A DNA stretch of 64,000 bases from Micromonospora sp. WMMD961 (GCF_029626145.1 NZ_JARUBJ010000002.1:6334501-6398500), one strand, 5' to 3'; shown: positions 40,600-48,747, numbered from the stretch's first letter. Notes: generated by a model not told the origin, from the letters alone. Program-made: numbers and translations.

Positions 40600-42528
40600 A
40601 TGACCACTACCACTCGCATCGAACGACACCACTACGACGTCGTCGTCATCGGGGCCGGCGGCGCCGGTCTGCGTGCCGCCATCGAGGCCCGGCTCGCCGG
40701 CAAGAAGACCGCGATCATCTCCAAGTCGCTGTTCGGCAAGGCGCACACGGTGATGGCCGAGGGCGGCGCCGCCGCGGCGATGGGCAACGTGAACAGCCGG
40801 GACAACTGGCAGGTGCACTTCCGCGACACCATGCGCGGCGGCAAGTTCCTCAACAACTTCCGGATGGCCGAGCTGCACGCGAAGGAGTCGCCGCAGCGGA
40901 TCTGGGAGCTGGAGACGTACGGGGCGCTCTTCGACCGCACCAAGGACGGCAAGATCTCGCAGCGCAACTTCGGTGGCCACGAGTATCCGCGCCTGGCGCA
41001 CGTGGGCGACCGGACCGGCCTGGAGCTGATCCGCACCCTCCAGCAGAAGATCGTCTCGCTTCAGCAGGACGACCACCGGGAGTTCGGCTCGTACGACGCC
41101 CGGATCAAGGTGTTCTCCGAGACCACCATCACCGAGCTGCTGCTCGACGGTGACCGGGTCGCCGGCGCGTTCGGTTACTACCGTGAGTCGGGCGAGTTCA
41201 TCCTCTTCGAGGCGCCGGCCGTGGTGCTGGCGACCGGCGGTGTCGGGCGCTCCTACAAGGTCACCTCGAACTCCTGGGAGTACACCGGGGACGGGCACGC
41301 GTTGGCGCTGCGCGCCGGGGCGACGCTGATCAACATGGAGTTCCTCCAGTTCCACCCGACCGGCATGGTCTGGCCGCCCTCGGTGAAGGGCATCCTGGTC
41401 ACCGAGTCGGTCCGTGGTGACGGCGGAGTCCTGAAGAACTCCGAGGGCAAGCGGTTCATGTTCGACTACGTCCCCGACGTCTTCCGCAAGCAGTACGCGG
41501 AGACCGAGGAGGAGGCGGACCGCTGGTACACCGACCCGGACAACAACCGGCGTCCGCCGGAGCTGCTGCCCCGCGACGAGGTGGCCCGCGCGATCAACAG
41601 CGAGGTCAAGGCCGGCCGGGGCTCCCCCGCCGGTGGGGTCTTCCTGGACATCGCCAGCCGGCGTTCGGCCGACGAGATCCGTCGGCGGCTGCCGTCGATG
41701 TACCACCAGTTCAAGGAGCTGGCCGACGTCGACATCACCTCCGAGGCGATGGAGGTCGGGCCGACCTGCCACTACGTGATGGGCGGCGTCGAGGTCGACC
41801 CGGACTCGGGTGCGGCGTTCGGCCACGTACGCGGGTTGTTCGCCGCCGGTGAGGTGTCCGGTGGCATGCACGGTTCCAACCGGCTGGGCGGCAACTCCCT
41901 GTCCGACCTGTTGGTCTTCGGTAAGCGGGCGGGCGGGCACGCGGCGAGCTACGCCGACGGGCTGGCCGCTCGACCGAAGGTGGCCGTGGACGCGGTCGAG
42001 GCCGCCGTGGAGACCGCCCTGGCTCCGCTGCAGCGGGACACCGGCGAGAGCCCGTACACCCTCCAGCAGGACCTTCAGGCGGTGATGGGCGACCTGGTGG
42101 GCATCATCCGCCGGGAGGGTGAGCTGGCCGACGCGCTGGTGCGTTTGGCCGAGCTGCGCGAGCGGGTGGCGAAGGTGAGCGCGGCCGGTGGGCGGCGCTA
42201 CAACCCGGGCTGGCACCTGGCCCTGGACCTGCGCAACATGCTGGTGGTCTCGGAGTGCACCGCGAAGGCGGCGCTGGAGCGGCAGGAGTCGCGCGGCGGG
42301 CACACCCGGGAGGACTACCCGGCGATGGAGCCGAAGTGGCGGCAGGTCAACCTGGTCTGCTCGCTGGACGGCGACAGCGTACGGCTGACCCGTAAGCCGC
42401 TGCCGAAGATGCGGCCGGAGCTGATCGGCCTCTTCGACCGCGCGGAGCTTTCCAAGTACCTCACCGACGAGGAGTTGGCCGACTTCGACGCCCTCGTCGC
42501 CGACGCTGGAGAGGCGGACAACCGATGA
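40600..42528 (+). CDS. sdhA: Succinate dehydrogenase flavoprotein subunit
   Basis: This 642-residue flavoprotein binds FAD through VVIGAGGAGLRAAIEA (residues 15-30) and the covalent attachment His49 (GKAHTVMAEGG). Substrate-site motifs FLQFHPTGMVWP, the catalytic Arg region RAINSEVKAGRG and SRRSADEIRRRLPSMYHQF are present. It oxidises succinate and passes electrons to SdhB. It starts 12 bases after sdhC and overlaps sdhB by four bases. Length and order match actinobacterial Sdh1. Confidence 0.97.
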   Translation: MTTTTRIERHHYDVVVIGAGGAGLRAAIEARLAGKKTAIISKSLFGKAHTVMAEGGAAAAMGNVNSRDNWQVHFRDTMRGGKFLNNFRMAELHAKESPQRIWELETYGALFDRTKDGKISQRNFGGHEYPRLAHVGDRTGLELIRTLQQKIVSLQQDDHREFGSYDARIKVFSETTITELLLDGDRVAGAFGYYRESGEFILFEAPAVVLATGGVGRSYKVTSNSWEYTGDGHALALRAGATLINMEFLQFHPTGMVWPPSVKGILVTESVRGDGGVLKNSEGKRFMFDYVPDVFRKQYAETEEEADRWYTDPDNNRRPPELLPRDEVARAINSEVKAGRGSPAGGVFLDIASRRSADEIRRRLPSMYHQFKELADVDITSEAMEVGPTCHYVMGGVEVDPDSGAAFGHVRGLFAAGEVSGGMHGSNRLGGNSLSDLLVFGKRAGGHAASYADGLAARPKVAVDAVEAAVETALAPLQRDTGESPYTLQQDLQAVMGDLVGIIRREGELADALVRLAELRERVAKVSAAGGRRYNPGWHLALDLRNMLVVSECTAKAALERQESRGGHTREDYPAMEPKWRQVNLVCSLDGDSVRLTRKPLPKMRPELIGLFDRAELSKYLTDEELADFDALVADAGEADNR

Positions 42529-43586
42529 GCGCGAAGCGTCAGTTCCGGATCTGGCGGGGCGACGAGACCGGCGGGGACCTGCAGGACTACATGGTGGAGG
42601 TGAACGAGGGCGAGGTCGTCCTCGACGTCATCCACCGTCTGCAGGCCACCGACGCGCCCGACCTGGCCTGCCGGTGGAACTGCAAGGCCGGCAAGTGCGG
42701 CTCCTGCTCCATGGAGATCAACGGCAAGCCGCGCCTGGGCTGCATGACCCGGATGTCGACCTTCGGCGACGACGAGACGGTCACGGTCACCCCGCTGCGG
42801 ACCTTCCCGGTCATCCGGGACCTGGTCACCGACGTCTCGTTCAACTACGAGAAGGCACGGGAGACGCCGGCGTTCGCCCCACCGGCCGACGTCGCACCCG
42901 GTGACTACCGGATGCAGCAGGTCGACGTGGAGCGCTCGCAGGAGTTCCGCAAGTGCATCGAGTGCTTCCTGTGCCAGACGGTCTGCCACGTGATCCGCGA
43001 CCACGACGAGAACAAGCAGGCGTTCTCCGGGCCCCGGTACTTCATCCGGGCGGCCGAGCTGGACATGCACCCGCTGGACACCCGGACCGACCGCAAGGAG
43101 TACGCGCAGGCCGAACAGGGCCTCGGTTTCTGCAACATCACCAAGTGCTGCACCGAGGTCTGCCCCGAGCACATCAAGATCACTGACAACGGGATCATCC
43201 CCATGAAGGAACGGGTCGTCGACCGCAGGTACGATCCCCTTGTGTGGCTTGGTAGCAAGATCTTCCGCCGGGGCGAGACGCCCCAGACCAGCGTGACCAC
43301 CGCCCGTCAGGGCTCGGCGACGCCGGGTTCAGCCCACGGTGGGCTGCACTCGCACGCCGGTGGTTCCCACGACTCCCGGGCCGAGGCGCAGGCTCAGAGC
43401 GGCGTCAACTGGGATCGGGAGGTGCCCCACCCGACCGCTCCGGCGGTGGACGACCGGGGCAAGCTGCCGCTGACCGAGCTCACCTTCGACCGGCCGGCCG
43501 CACCGTCGCCGTTCGGTGACGACGTGACCTTCCCGCTGCCTCCGGAGCACCTCAACTTCGCGCACCCGGACCAGGACAAGCACTGA
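42525..43586 (+). CDS. sdhB: Succinate dehydrogenase iron-sulfur subunit with C-terminal extension
   Basis: The 353-residue protein carries the 2Fe-2S site CRWNCKAGKCGSC...C, and the 4Fe-4S and 3Fe-4S ligands in CIECFLCQTVC and CCTEVCPEHI, which move electrons from SdhA to quinone. The family domain ends near residue 250. About 100 extra residues follow (from RRGETPQTSVTT to the end), rich in His, Ser, Ala and Pro with no predicted fold. The ATG overlaps sdhA as ATGA. The extension is unusual for SdhB but may be common in related actinobacteria. Confidence 0.95.
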   Translation: MSAKRQFRIWRGDETGGDLQDYMVEVNEGEVVLDVIHRLQATDAPDLACRWNCKAGKCGSCSMEINGKPRLGCMTRMSTFGDDETVTVTPLRTFPVIRDLVTDVSFNYEKARETPAFAPPADVAPGDYRMQQVDVERSQEFRKCIECFLCQTVCHVIRDHDENKQAFSGPRYFIRAAELDMHPLDTRTDRKEYAQAEQGLGFCNITKCCTEVCPEHIKITDNGIIPMKERVVDRRYDPLVWLGSKIFRRGETPQTSVTTARQGSATPGSAHGGLHSHAGGSHDSRAEAQAQSGVNWDREVPHPTAPAVDDRGKLPLTELTFDRPAAPSPFGDDVTFPLPPEHLNFAHPDQDKH

Positions 43587-43599
43587 CCACCCGAACCAG

Positions 43600-43631
43600 A
43601 CGGGGGCCGCGGCTGTTGCCGCGGCCCCCGT
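43600..43631 (+). terminator. sdh operon terminator
   Basis: A perfect 13-bp stem (ACGGGGGCCGCGG and complement) with a six-base loop CTGTTG lies 13 bases after the sdhB stop. The stem is almost all GC, typical of actinobacterial terminators without a U tract. Confidence 0.85.
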
Positions 43632-43923
43632 CCCGTTCCCACCTCCACCCCACCCCGGTGATCAAAGACCCGCCGCCGCTGGGTCCGGCTGGTCCTGGGC
43701 GCCGACCGTCGCAACTCTCCGGCTGACCCGGTGCCACCCCGGCATGTCCGTGATGAGCGTGATTCCGCTGTGGCATCTAGATGCCACAGCGGAATCAACG
43801 TCGTTCCAATCCTGGCCCGCGTTTACCGGGCGTTCGGTCACCGGAGGCCAGATCCTGACCGAAATCTCCTGATCAACCGGAAGCAGGGCGGGGCCGGGGG
43901 TCAGGAACAGGGCAGGGGCGGGG
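43632..43923. other. Intergenic region between sdhB and the Nudix gene
   Basis: Together with the terminator this gap exceeds 300 bases. I see no credible open frame. It contains the perfect 36-bp palindrome described separately and two GATCA-containing fragments (at about 43662 and 43873) that resemble single arms of the palindromic element family without partners. It looks like a landing site for small repeats. Confidence 0.5.
43761..43796. repeat. Perfect 36-bp palindrome
   Basis: Arms GATTCCGCTGTGGCATCT and its exact complement meet with no loop, centred on CTAG. It lies midway between sdhB and the convergent Nudix gene. A loop-free palindrome of this size is rare by chance. It could be a terminator of a cruciform type or a binding site. 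Confidence 0.9.
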
Positions 43924-44364
43924 TCAGAGGTTTTTCAGGACGGGGCGGAGGGCTGCGACGATGGGGGCGTCGGCGGGGAGCCAGGTGACCGAGTCCAGCT
44001 CGTCGGCGGTCAGCCACCGCAACCCCTCGTGCTCCAACGCCTGCGGCTCGTCGCCGTCGAGCAGGCGGGCGGCGTACACCTTGAGCACCGAACGGCCGTG
44101 TGCCATCCGGACGTCCCGGCCGACCCGATCGCCGATCTCGACGCGTACGGCCAGTTCCTCGACGCACTCCCGGATCAGCGCGTCGACCTCGGCCTCTCCC
44201 GGCTCGACCTTGCCGCCGGGGAACTCCCACATCCCCGCCACCTCGGGAGGGGCGGAACGCGCGCAGGCGAGCACCCGCCCGTCCCGGATTATCGCCGCGC
44301 CGACGATCACCTTCAGGTCCCGTCGTTCGGCCTGCCCGCCATCATTCGCCCGTTCGGTCCGCAC
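43924..44364 (-). CDS. MutT-like Nudix hydrolase
   Basis: This 146-residue protein has the Nudix box GKVEPGEAEVDALIRECVEELAV, in which the usual Gly near the end is Ala. It probably hydrolyses 8-oxo-dGTP or another nucleoside diphosphate derivative, limiting mutation. The preceding segment VIVGAAIIRDGRVLACARSAPPEVAGMWEFPGG matches (deoxy)nucleoside triphosphate pyrophosphohydrolases. GTG 44364 is the likely start. It is divergent from the carbinolamine-dehydratase-like gene, with 183 bases between. Confidence 0.92.
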   Translation of the reverse strand: MRTERANDGGQAERRDLKVIVGAAIIRDGRVLACARSAPPEVAGMWEFPGGKVEPGEAEVDALIRECVEELAVRVEIGDRVGRDVRMAHGRSVLKVYAARLLDGDEPQALEHEGLRWLTADELDSVTWLPADAPIVAALRPVLKNL

Positions 44365-44547
44365 GGGCGTCCAGGGTGCCAGATCAATCGGCGGTTTGGG
44401 TACCGTAACCGTCCGCTAGGCCAATAGAACACGGAAGTGTGGGCGTGGACACCCCTCCTGCGTGGGGAGAGACTAGGGGACACCGACAAGACACGGGATG
44501 GCGACGATTTGGCCACAAGCCGGCAACGGCGCTTGGGGGGTGCGGTG

Positions 44548-44856
44548 ATGCGCGTGCTGTTCAACAGCAGGTCAAAGCACGACTACCTTGCCGACGCGTT
44601 GACCTTGCTATCTGGTTGGACACGCGAAGGGGAGCAGATCCGACGGACGCTCGTGATCGACGATACCCAACACGCGGCGCTAACTGAACGAGTCAAGGTC
44701 GTCGCGGACGCGCTGCACCTGCGCCCGGAGATCAGCCGACGGTCCGACAGCACCCAGATCCGGGTCGGGCACGGCAACGGCGACCCCCTGACCGAGGGCG
44801 AGGTCCTGCTGGCCGCCCGCATCGAGGACGCCTACCGGGCCGTCACCGAGTCCTGA
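44548..44856 (+). CDS. Pterin-4a-carbinolamine dehydratase-like protein
   Basis: This 102-residue protein starts MRVLFNSRSKHDYLADALTL. The pattern LSGWTREGEQIRRTLVIDD..., a central helix, HLRPEISRRSDSTQIRVGHGNGDPLTEGEVLLAARIEDAYRA, follows the dehydratase (PCD/DCoH) fold. The second His of the classic catalytic HxxPE region is replaced here (HLRPEISRRSD), so activity is uncertain. ATG 44548 follows a GGGGGG run; a GTG one codon upstream is possible. The frameshifted methyltransferase begins eight bases after its stop. Confidence 0.7.
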   Translation: MRVLFNSRSKHDYLADALTLLSGWTREGEQIRRTLVIDDTQHAALTERVKVVADALHLRPEISRRSDSTQIRVGHGNGDPLTEGEVLLAARIEDAYRAVTES

Positions 44857-44864
44857 CGTCCGAG

Positions 44865-45621
44865 ATGGAACACGGCGAGTTCCAGCATCCCCGCCTGGTC
44901 GAGGTCTACGACGCGGAGTGCCGGTGGGGGGCCGGACGACGACTTCTTCCAGGCTGTCGTGGGCGAGACTCCGGCGGCCCGGGTGCTCGACCTCGGCTGC
45001 GGCACCGGCCGGTTGACAGTCGCCCTCGCTGCCTCGGGTCACACCGTCACCGGCGTCGACCCCGCCGGCGCGTCCCTGACCGCCGCCCGCGCCCGGCCAG
45101 GTGGCGAGCGGGTGACCTGGATCGAGGGCACCTCGGCCCTGCTCCCGAGCGGGTTGTTCGACGTGGCGGTGCTGACCAGCCACGTGGCGCAGCTCTTCGT
45201 GGACGACGCGGAGTGGGCGCGTACCCTCGCCGACCTGCGCCGTGCGCTCGTGCCCGGCGGTCGGCTGGTGTTCGACGCCCGCGACCCGGCGGACCGCCGC
45301 TGGGAGCTGTGGAACCCGGTGGATTCGCAGCGGCGGATCACACTGCCGGGCGGCGGCGAGGTCCGCGCGTGGACAGCTGTCACCGGGGTAGGCGACGGAG
45401 TGGTCGACTTCACCCACCACTACCAGTTCGCCGACGGCGAGCGGTTGGTCAGCTCGGCGACCCTGCGCTTCCGCACCGAGGCGGAGCTGCGCGCCTCTCT
45501 GACCAGTGCGGGTTTCGTGGTGGACCGCGTCTACGGGGGTTGGCGTCACGAGCCCGTCGGCCACGGCGACGGCGAGTTCGTGGTCCTCGCCCGGGCGGGC
45601 ACTGTGGCACCGGTTTCCTAG
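44865..45621 (+). pseudogene. SAM-dependent methyltransferase with a +1 frameshift in a G6 run
   Basis: The frame starts MEHGEFQHPRLVEVYDAECRW at 44865. It breaks at a run of six G bases (44926-44931). Removing one G joins it to the downstream frame GPDDDFFQAVVGETPAARVLDLGCGTGRLTVALA. The latter continues to 45621 with a complete class I methyltransferase core (motif I VLDLGCGTGR, then VTGVDPAGASL, a motif IV-like DVAVLTSHVAQLF and LVPGGRLVF). A GTG at 44959 could start a shortened protein that lacks the first 30 residues. Either a recent mutation or a base-calling error in the homopolymer explains it. Substrate unknown. Confidence 0.8.
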
Positions 45622-45631
45622 CCTGGGACGC

Positions 45632-45994
45632 ATGGCGAACATCGCGTACGACCGCAAGGAGCAGGTCCAGCAGATCGAGAGCGGCCTCCTCGAGGGTGAG
45701 CAGATCATCGCCGTCTACGACGCCGTCGGCACGGGCACCGGGTTCATCGGGCTGACCGACCGCCGCGTGATCATCCAGGACCGCTCGTTCGTCGGGAAGC
45801 GGTTCGCGATCACCAGCATCCCGTACTCGAAGATCACCAGCGTGAGCGTGGTCAGCAACAAGTCCTGGGGAGGTTCGTTCTTCTCCACCGGGTCGATCGC
45901 GATCCACGTCGGCACGCACACCTACGAGGTGGAGTTCCGTGGTGCGCAGAAGAGCCACCACGTGCACAACGTGATCCTGCACCACATCTCCTGA
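45632..45994 (+). CDS. Bacterial PH-like domain protein
   Basis: The 120-residue protein starts MANIAYDRKEQVQQIESGLLEGEQIIAVYDAVGTGTGFIGLTDRRVIIQD. The strand pattern, with GLTDRRVIIQDRSFVGKRFAITSIPYSKITSVSV and a closing amphipathic region, is the bacterial pleckstrin-homology fold. Such proteins often sit in the cytoplasm or at the membrane with unknown ligands. ATG 45632, nine bases after the methyltransferase stop. Confidence 0.85.
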   Translation: MANIAYDRKEQVQQIESGLLEGEQIIAVYDAVGTGTGFIGLTDRRVIIQDRSFVGKRFAITSIPYSKITSVSVVSNKSWGGSFFSTGSIAIHVGTHTYEVEFRGAQKSHHVHNVILHHIS

Positions 45995-46093
45995 CCTGAA
46001 GTCCCGCTGCGGGCCCGGTCGGCGTAAATGCCTTGCCGGGCCCGCGGCGTCTCTGGTGTCCTCGGTCGACTGCCACGCGAAGGGAGCAGCGCC

Positions 46094-46201
46094 ATGCCCA
46101 ACACGACGAAGTACCTCCGACCCGACGTCAACCGCACCGAGGAATCGAGACTTCGTGAGCAGATCTGTTCCCCCGACCACGGCGCCGCTGCGCGCCGCTG
46201 A
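46094..46201 (+). CDS. Possible 35-residue small ORF
   Basis: ATG 46094 follows a good ribosome binding site (AAGGGAG, about eight bases upstream). It encodes MPNTTKYLRPDVNRTEESRL and 15 further residues with one Cys. It ends 21 bases before a methyltransferase start, so it could be a leader peptide or a remnant. No family recognised. Base composition does not strongly support coding. Confidence 0.35.
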   Translation: MPNTTKYLRPDVNRTEESRLREQICSPDHGAAARR

Positions 46202-46222
46202 CCCCAACCCCGGAGGCCGCTG

Positions 46223-46954
46223 ATGTCGGTCTTCGACGATCCCGGCCTCTTCGGCCGGTTGTGGGCCGCCGACTACGACGGCCCGGGCAACCCCGACCCG
46301 ATGCCGGCGGTGGACTTCCTGGCCGATCTGGCCGATGGCGGTCCGGTCCTGGAACTGGCGATCGGCACCGGCCGGGTCGCGCTTCCACTGGCCGAGCGCG
46401 GTCTCACCGTGCACGGCGTCGAGGCGTCCGAGGAGATGGTGGCGCAGTTGCGGGCCAAGCCCGGCGGCGACCAGATCCCGGTGGTCGTCGCCGACATGGC
46501 CGACGTGCCGGTGCCGGGTGAGTTCCGGCTCGCGTACCTGGTCTTCAACACGCTGTTCAACCTGGTCGACGCCGAGCGGCAGGCGGACTGCTTCCGCAAC
46601 GTCGCCCGGGTGCTGTCGCCGGGCGGCGCGTTCGTCATCGAGACGTTCGTGCCCGACCCGCGCGACTTCGACTCCGACGAGCAGGTCCAGGTGTGGGCCG
46701 TGGCCGAGGATTCCGCGACGATCCGGCTGCACAGGTACGACCGGCCGGGGCAGCGCTTCATCCGGCAGACCATCACGTTCGACGGCGACGGTGTGCACCT
46801 GAAGCCGTTCGCCATGCGGTACGCCTGGCCGCACCAGATCGACGAGATGGCGCAGCAGGCGGGGCTCCGGCTCACCGAGCGGTACGCCGACTGGCAACGG
46901 CGACCGTTCCAGGCCGACAGCCCGTCGCACATCTCCGTCTACCGGGCGGAGTAG
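46223..46954 (+). CDS. SAM-dependent methyltransferase
   Basis: This 243-residue class I methyltransferase begins MSVFDDPGLFGRLWAADYDGPGNPDPMPAVDFLADLADGG. Motif I is VLELAIGTGRVALPLAERG, followed by VHGVEASEEMV, LAYLVFNTLFNLVD and LSPGGAFVIETFVPD. The C-terminal part (FDGDGVHLKPFAMRYAWPHQIDEMAQQAGL) is common in small-molecule methyltransferases of actinobacteria. Substrate cannot be predicted. ATG 46223 is 14 bases after CCCCGGAGG. Confidence 0.88.
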   Translation: MSVFDDPGLFGRLWAADYDGPGNPDPMPAVDFLADLADGGPVLELAIGTGRVALPLAERGLTVHGVEASEEMVAQLRAKPGGDQIPVVVADMADVPVPGEFRLAYLVFNTLFNLVDAERQADCFRNVARVLSPGGAFVIETFVPDPRDFDSDEQVQVWAVAEDSATIRLHRYDRPGQRFIRQTITFDGDGVHLKPFAMRYAWPHQIDEMAQQAGLRLTERYADWQRRPFQADSPSHISVYRAE

Positions 46955-46960
46955 CGGTTT

Positions 46961-47025
46961 GATCGGCTCGGGTTCCGGAGAAGTCGGGGTGACATCGCCA
47001 CGACGTCAAGGAACCCGAGCCGATC
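46961..47025 (+). terminator. Long inverted repeat after the methyltransferase gene
   Basis: Perfect 16-bp arms GATCGGCTCGGGTTCC and its complement enclose a 33-base spacer. It begins six bases after the methyltransferase stop and ends 27 bases before the next start. It probably acts as a terminator. The outer GATC recalls the palindromic element family, but the arm sequence differs. Confidence 0.6.
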
Positions 47026-47052
47026 TCCCGCCGCCGAAAGTGAGCTGCCGCC

Positions 47053-47253
47053 ATGAGTAGACGAGCCATCCAGGCAGTCCTGGCCGTGTCGGTCGTCCTG
47101 ATGGTCACCGGCATCATCCTCAGGGTGGCCGGGGACGGCGGTGCCGACACCGCCGGCACGGTGGCGGTGGCGCTTGCCTCGGTGGGTTCGATCGTGGCGA
47201 CCATCGGCTCGTCCTTCCGCGCTTCCCGCGAAAACGACCGCCGGGACCGGTGA
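47053..47253 (+). CDS. Small two-helix membrane protein
   Basis: A 66-residue frame begins MSRRAIQAVLAVSVVLMVTG. It has hydrophobic segments at residues 7-25 and 33-52 and a charged tail ASRENDRRDR. The gene is short but has the composition of a genuine membrane protein. No family recognised. The following 186 bases (47254-47439) contain no gene I can support. Confidence 0.6.
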   Translation: MSRRAIQAVLAVSVVLMVTGIILRVAGDGGADTAGTVAVALASVGSIVATIGSSFRASRENDRRDR

Positions 47254-47439
47254 GCCGGCCAGCGCGCTGTCCGATCCGACGGGCACGGAAACTCTCGGCG
47301 GGCGCGTGAGCGTCGAGGTGCCACTGTGGGAACGACGACCTGTCACCGAGGGGCCGGGGTCGATCTCCGTCGGTGGAAGTGGGTGCCCGAAATGTTCAAA
47401 CGGTCGCGCGAACCCCCGGCGAACCAGCCGTCATGGAGA

Positions 47440-47808
47440 TCAGTGCCGGTCGCTGATCTGGACGTCGTCCGGTGCCGAACGGCCGCGTTCGATCGCCTCG
47501 GCGATCCGCTTGATCCGGCGCAGACGGGCGTCCCAGGTCGCGCCCACCGCCGACAGTTGGGCGACCGCGCGGGCGAGCTGCGCCTCGTCGACCTGGTAGT
47601 GACGCTCACGGCCGGCCGGCTCGCCGTGGATCAGCCCCACCCGGTCCAGGACGGCCAGGTGCTTCGCGACGGCCTGGCGGGTGACGGGCAGCCGCCTGCT
47701 CAGCGACGTGGCAGTGCCCGGTCCGTCGGCGAGAAGGAGATCGATCATGGTACGACGGGTGGGGTCGCCGATCGCGGACCACAGCTCGTCGTCGACGGCC
47801 GTACTCAC
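47440..47808 (-). CDS. ArsR-family transcriptional regulator
   Basis: The 122-residue protein begins MSTAVDDELWSAIGDPTRRTMIDLLLADGPGTATSLSRRLPVTRQAVAKHLAVLDRVGLIHGEPAGRERHYQVDEAQL, a winged helix of the ArsR type without metal-binding cysteines. Such regulators commonly accompany SRPBCC proteins. Its GTG overlaps the stop of the SRPBCC gene as GTGA. It is the second gene of the operon and probably represses its own promoter through the two 15-bp sites upstream of the SRPBCC gene. Confidence 0.93.
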   Translation of the reverse strand: MSTAVDDELWSAIGDPTRRTMIDLLLADGPGTATSLSRRLPVTRQAVAKHLAVLDRVGLIHGEPAGRERHYQVDEAQLARAVAQLSAVGATWDARLRRIKRIAEAIERGRSAPDDVQISDRH

Positions 47809-48263
47809 GGGGTGGCGACCAGCCGCGCGACGTACGTGCCGAGCCTGGGCATGTAGTGGTCCCAGCCGTTCTCGTGGTCGCGGTACTGCTCCTCCAGGAC
47901 GGCGACCTCCCAGCCCATCTCGCGGAACCCGGTCTCGGTCATGCGGACCCGGGTGCCCGCACCGCTGGGCGCCAGGTCGAAGGTGACGAGCAGCGCCTGC
48001 CCGCTGCGGTCCTCGTCGGTGAAGCACCACCGGAAGGAGAATCGTTTCGGCGGGTCGACCTCGACCACGGCGAGGGCGACGGTCGTCGTCTCGCCGGTGT
48101 CACCGTTGCGCCAGACCAGCTCGCCCGGTGCGCCCGCGACCGACTCGAACCGTGCGTCGTCCGGCCACCACTCCCGCATGTGCTCCGGTCGGCTGACCAC
48201 CTCGAAGACCACCTCGGGTGACGCGTCGACGTGGATGTCGCGCTCGATCGTTCCCTGTTCCAT
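47805..48263 (-). CDS. SRPBCC (AHSA1-type) domain protein
   Basis: This 152-residue START-like protein begins MEQGTIERDIHVDASPEVVFEVVSRPEHMREWWPDDARF. The fold is completed by FSFRWCFTDEDRSGQALLVTFDLAPSGAGTRVRMTETGF and a C-terminal helix GWDHYMPRLGTYVARL. AHSA1-type domains bind hydrophobic ligands or act with chaperones. It is the first gene of an operon with the ArsR regulator. ATG 48263 is chosen over an earlier GTG because the family begins there. Confidence 0.9.
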   Translation of the reverse strand: MEQGTIERDIHVDASPEVVFEVVSRPEHMREWWPDDARFESVAGAPGELVWRNGDTGETTTVALAVVEVDPPKRFSFRWCFTDEDRSGQALLVTFDLAPSGAGTRVRMTETGFREMGWEVAVLEEQYRDHENGWDHYMPRLGTYVARLVATP

Positions 48264-48277
48264 ACCCTCACCGTCTC

Positions 48278-48292
48278 GCAACCTTTGGTTGC
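48278..48292. promoter_or_regulatory. ArsR-type operator, site 1
   Basis: GCAACCTTTGGTTGC is a 15-bp near-perfect palindrome 15 bases upstream of the SRPBCC start codon, likely overlapping its promoter or leader. A second, related site lies 45 bases further on. Paired sites of this type fit an ArsR dimer controlling the SRPBCC-ArsR operon. Confidence 0.65.
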
Positions 48293-48322
48293 ACCTAACC
48301 TACGTCAGCGACCCTCCGTCAC

Positions 48323-48337
48323 GCAACCCTTTGTTGC
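48323..48337. promoter_or_regulatory. ArsR-type operator, site 2
   Basis: GCAACCCTTTGTTGC matches site 1 at 13 of 15 positions. The centre-to-centre distance of 45 bases is close to four helical turns, which would let two dimers bind the same face of the DNA. It is 33 bases upstream of the divergent VOC gene, so it could control that gene as well. Confidence 0.6.
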
Positions 48338-48369
48338 ATGTCTCGGGATCGTCGTACCGAGGTCGGACA

Positions 48370-48747
48370 ATGCCGGGCATGTCTGAGACGACTCCGCACC
48401 AGCACCACGCCATCGACTACGTCGAGTTCACGGTGACCGACCTCGTCGAGGCCAAGCGCTTCTACACCGAGGCGTTCGGTTGGCAGTTCAACGACTACGG
48501 CCCGGGGTACGCGGGCATCCGCAGCCCACAGGGCGACTCGGAGGTGGGCGGTCTGCGCCTGGACGAGACTGTGCGGGCCGGCGGTCCACTGGTGCTGCTC
48601 TTCTCGGCCGACCTCGACACGTCGGTGCAGGCGGTCAAGGACGCCGGCGGTCAGGTGGTCGACGGGCCGTACGAGTTCCCCGGCGGCCGGCGGTTCCACT
48701 TCACCGACCCCAGCGGCAACGAGCTGGGCGTCTGGGCCGAGCAGTAG
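48370..48747 (+). CDS. VOC (glyoxalase-like) family protein
   Basis: The 125-residue protein begins MPGMSETTPHQHHAIDYVEFTVTDLVEAKRFYTEAFGWQF. The paired beta-alpha-beta-beta-beta units and the ending GRRFHFTDPSGNELGVWAEQ with the metal-ligand Glu-type region match glyoxalase/bleomycin-resistance/dioxygenase proteins. ATG 48370 has GAGG seven bases upstream; ATG 48379 is the alternative. It is divergent from the SRPBCC-ArsR operon and probably in the same regulon. Substrate unknown. Confidence 0.9.
   Translation: MPGMSETTPHQHHAIDYVEFTVTDLVEAKRFYTEAFGWQFNDYGPGYAGIRSPQGDSEVGGLRLDETVRAGGPLVLLFSADLDTSVQAVKDAGGQVVDGPYEFPGGRRFHFTDPSGNELGVWAEQ

Noticed and set aside
46961..47025. Fourth member of the GATCAWGARGTT palindrome family
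   Set aside because: It shares only the outer GATC; the arm sequence and the GCCGAC loop motif are missing. Kept as a terminator.
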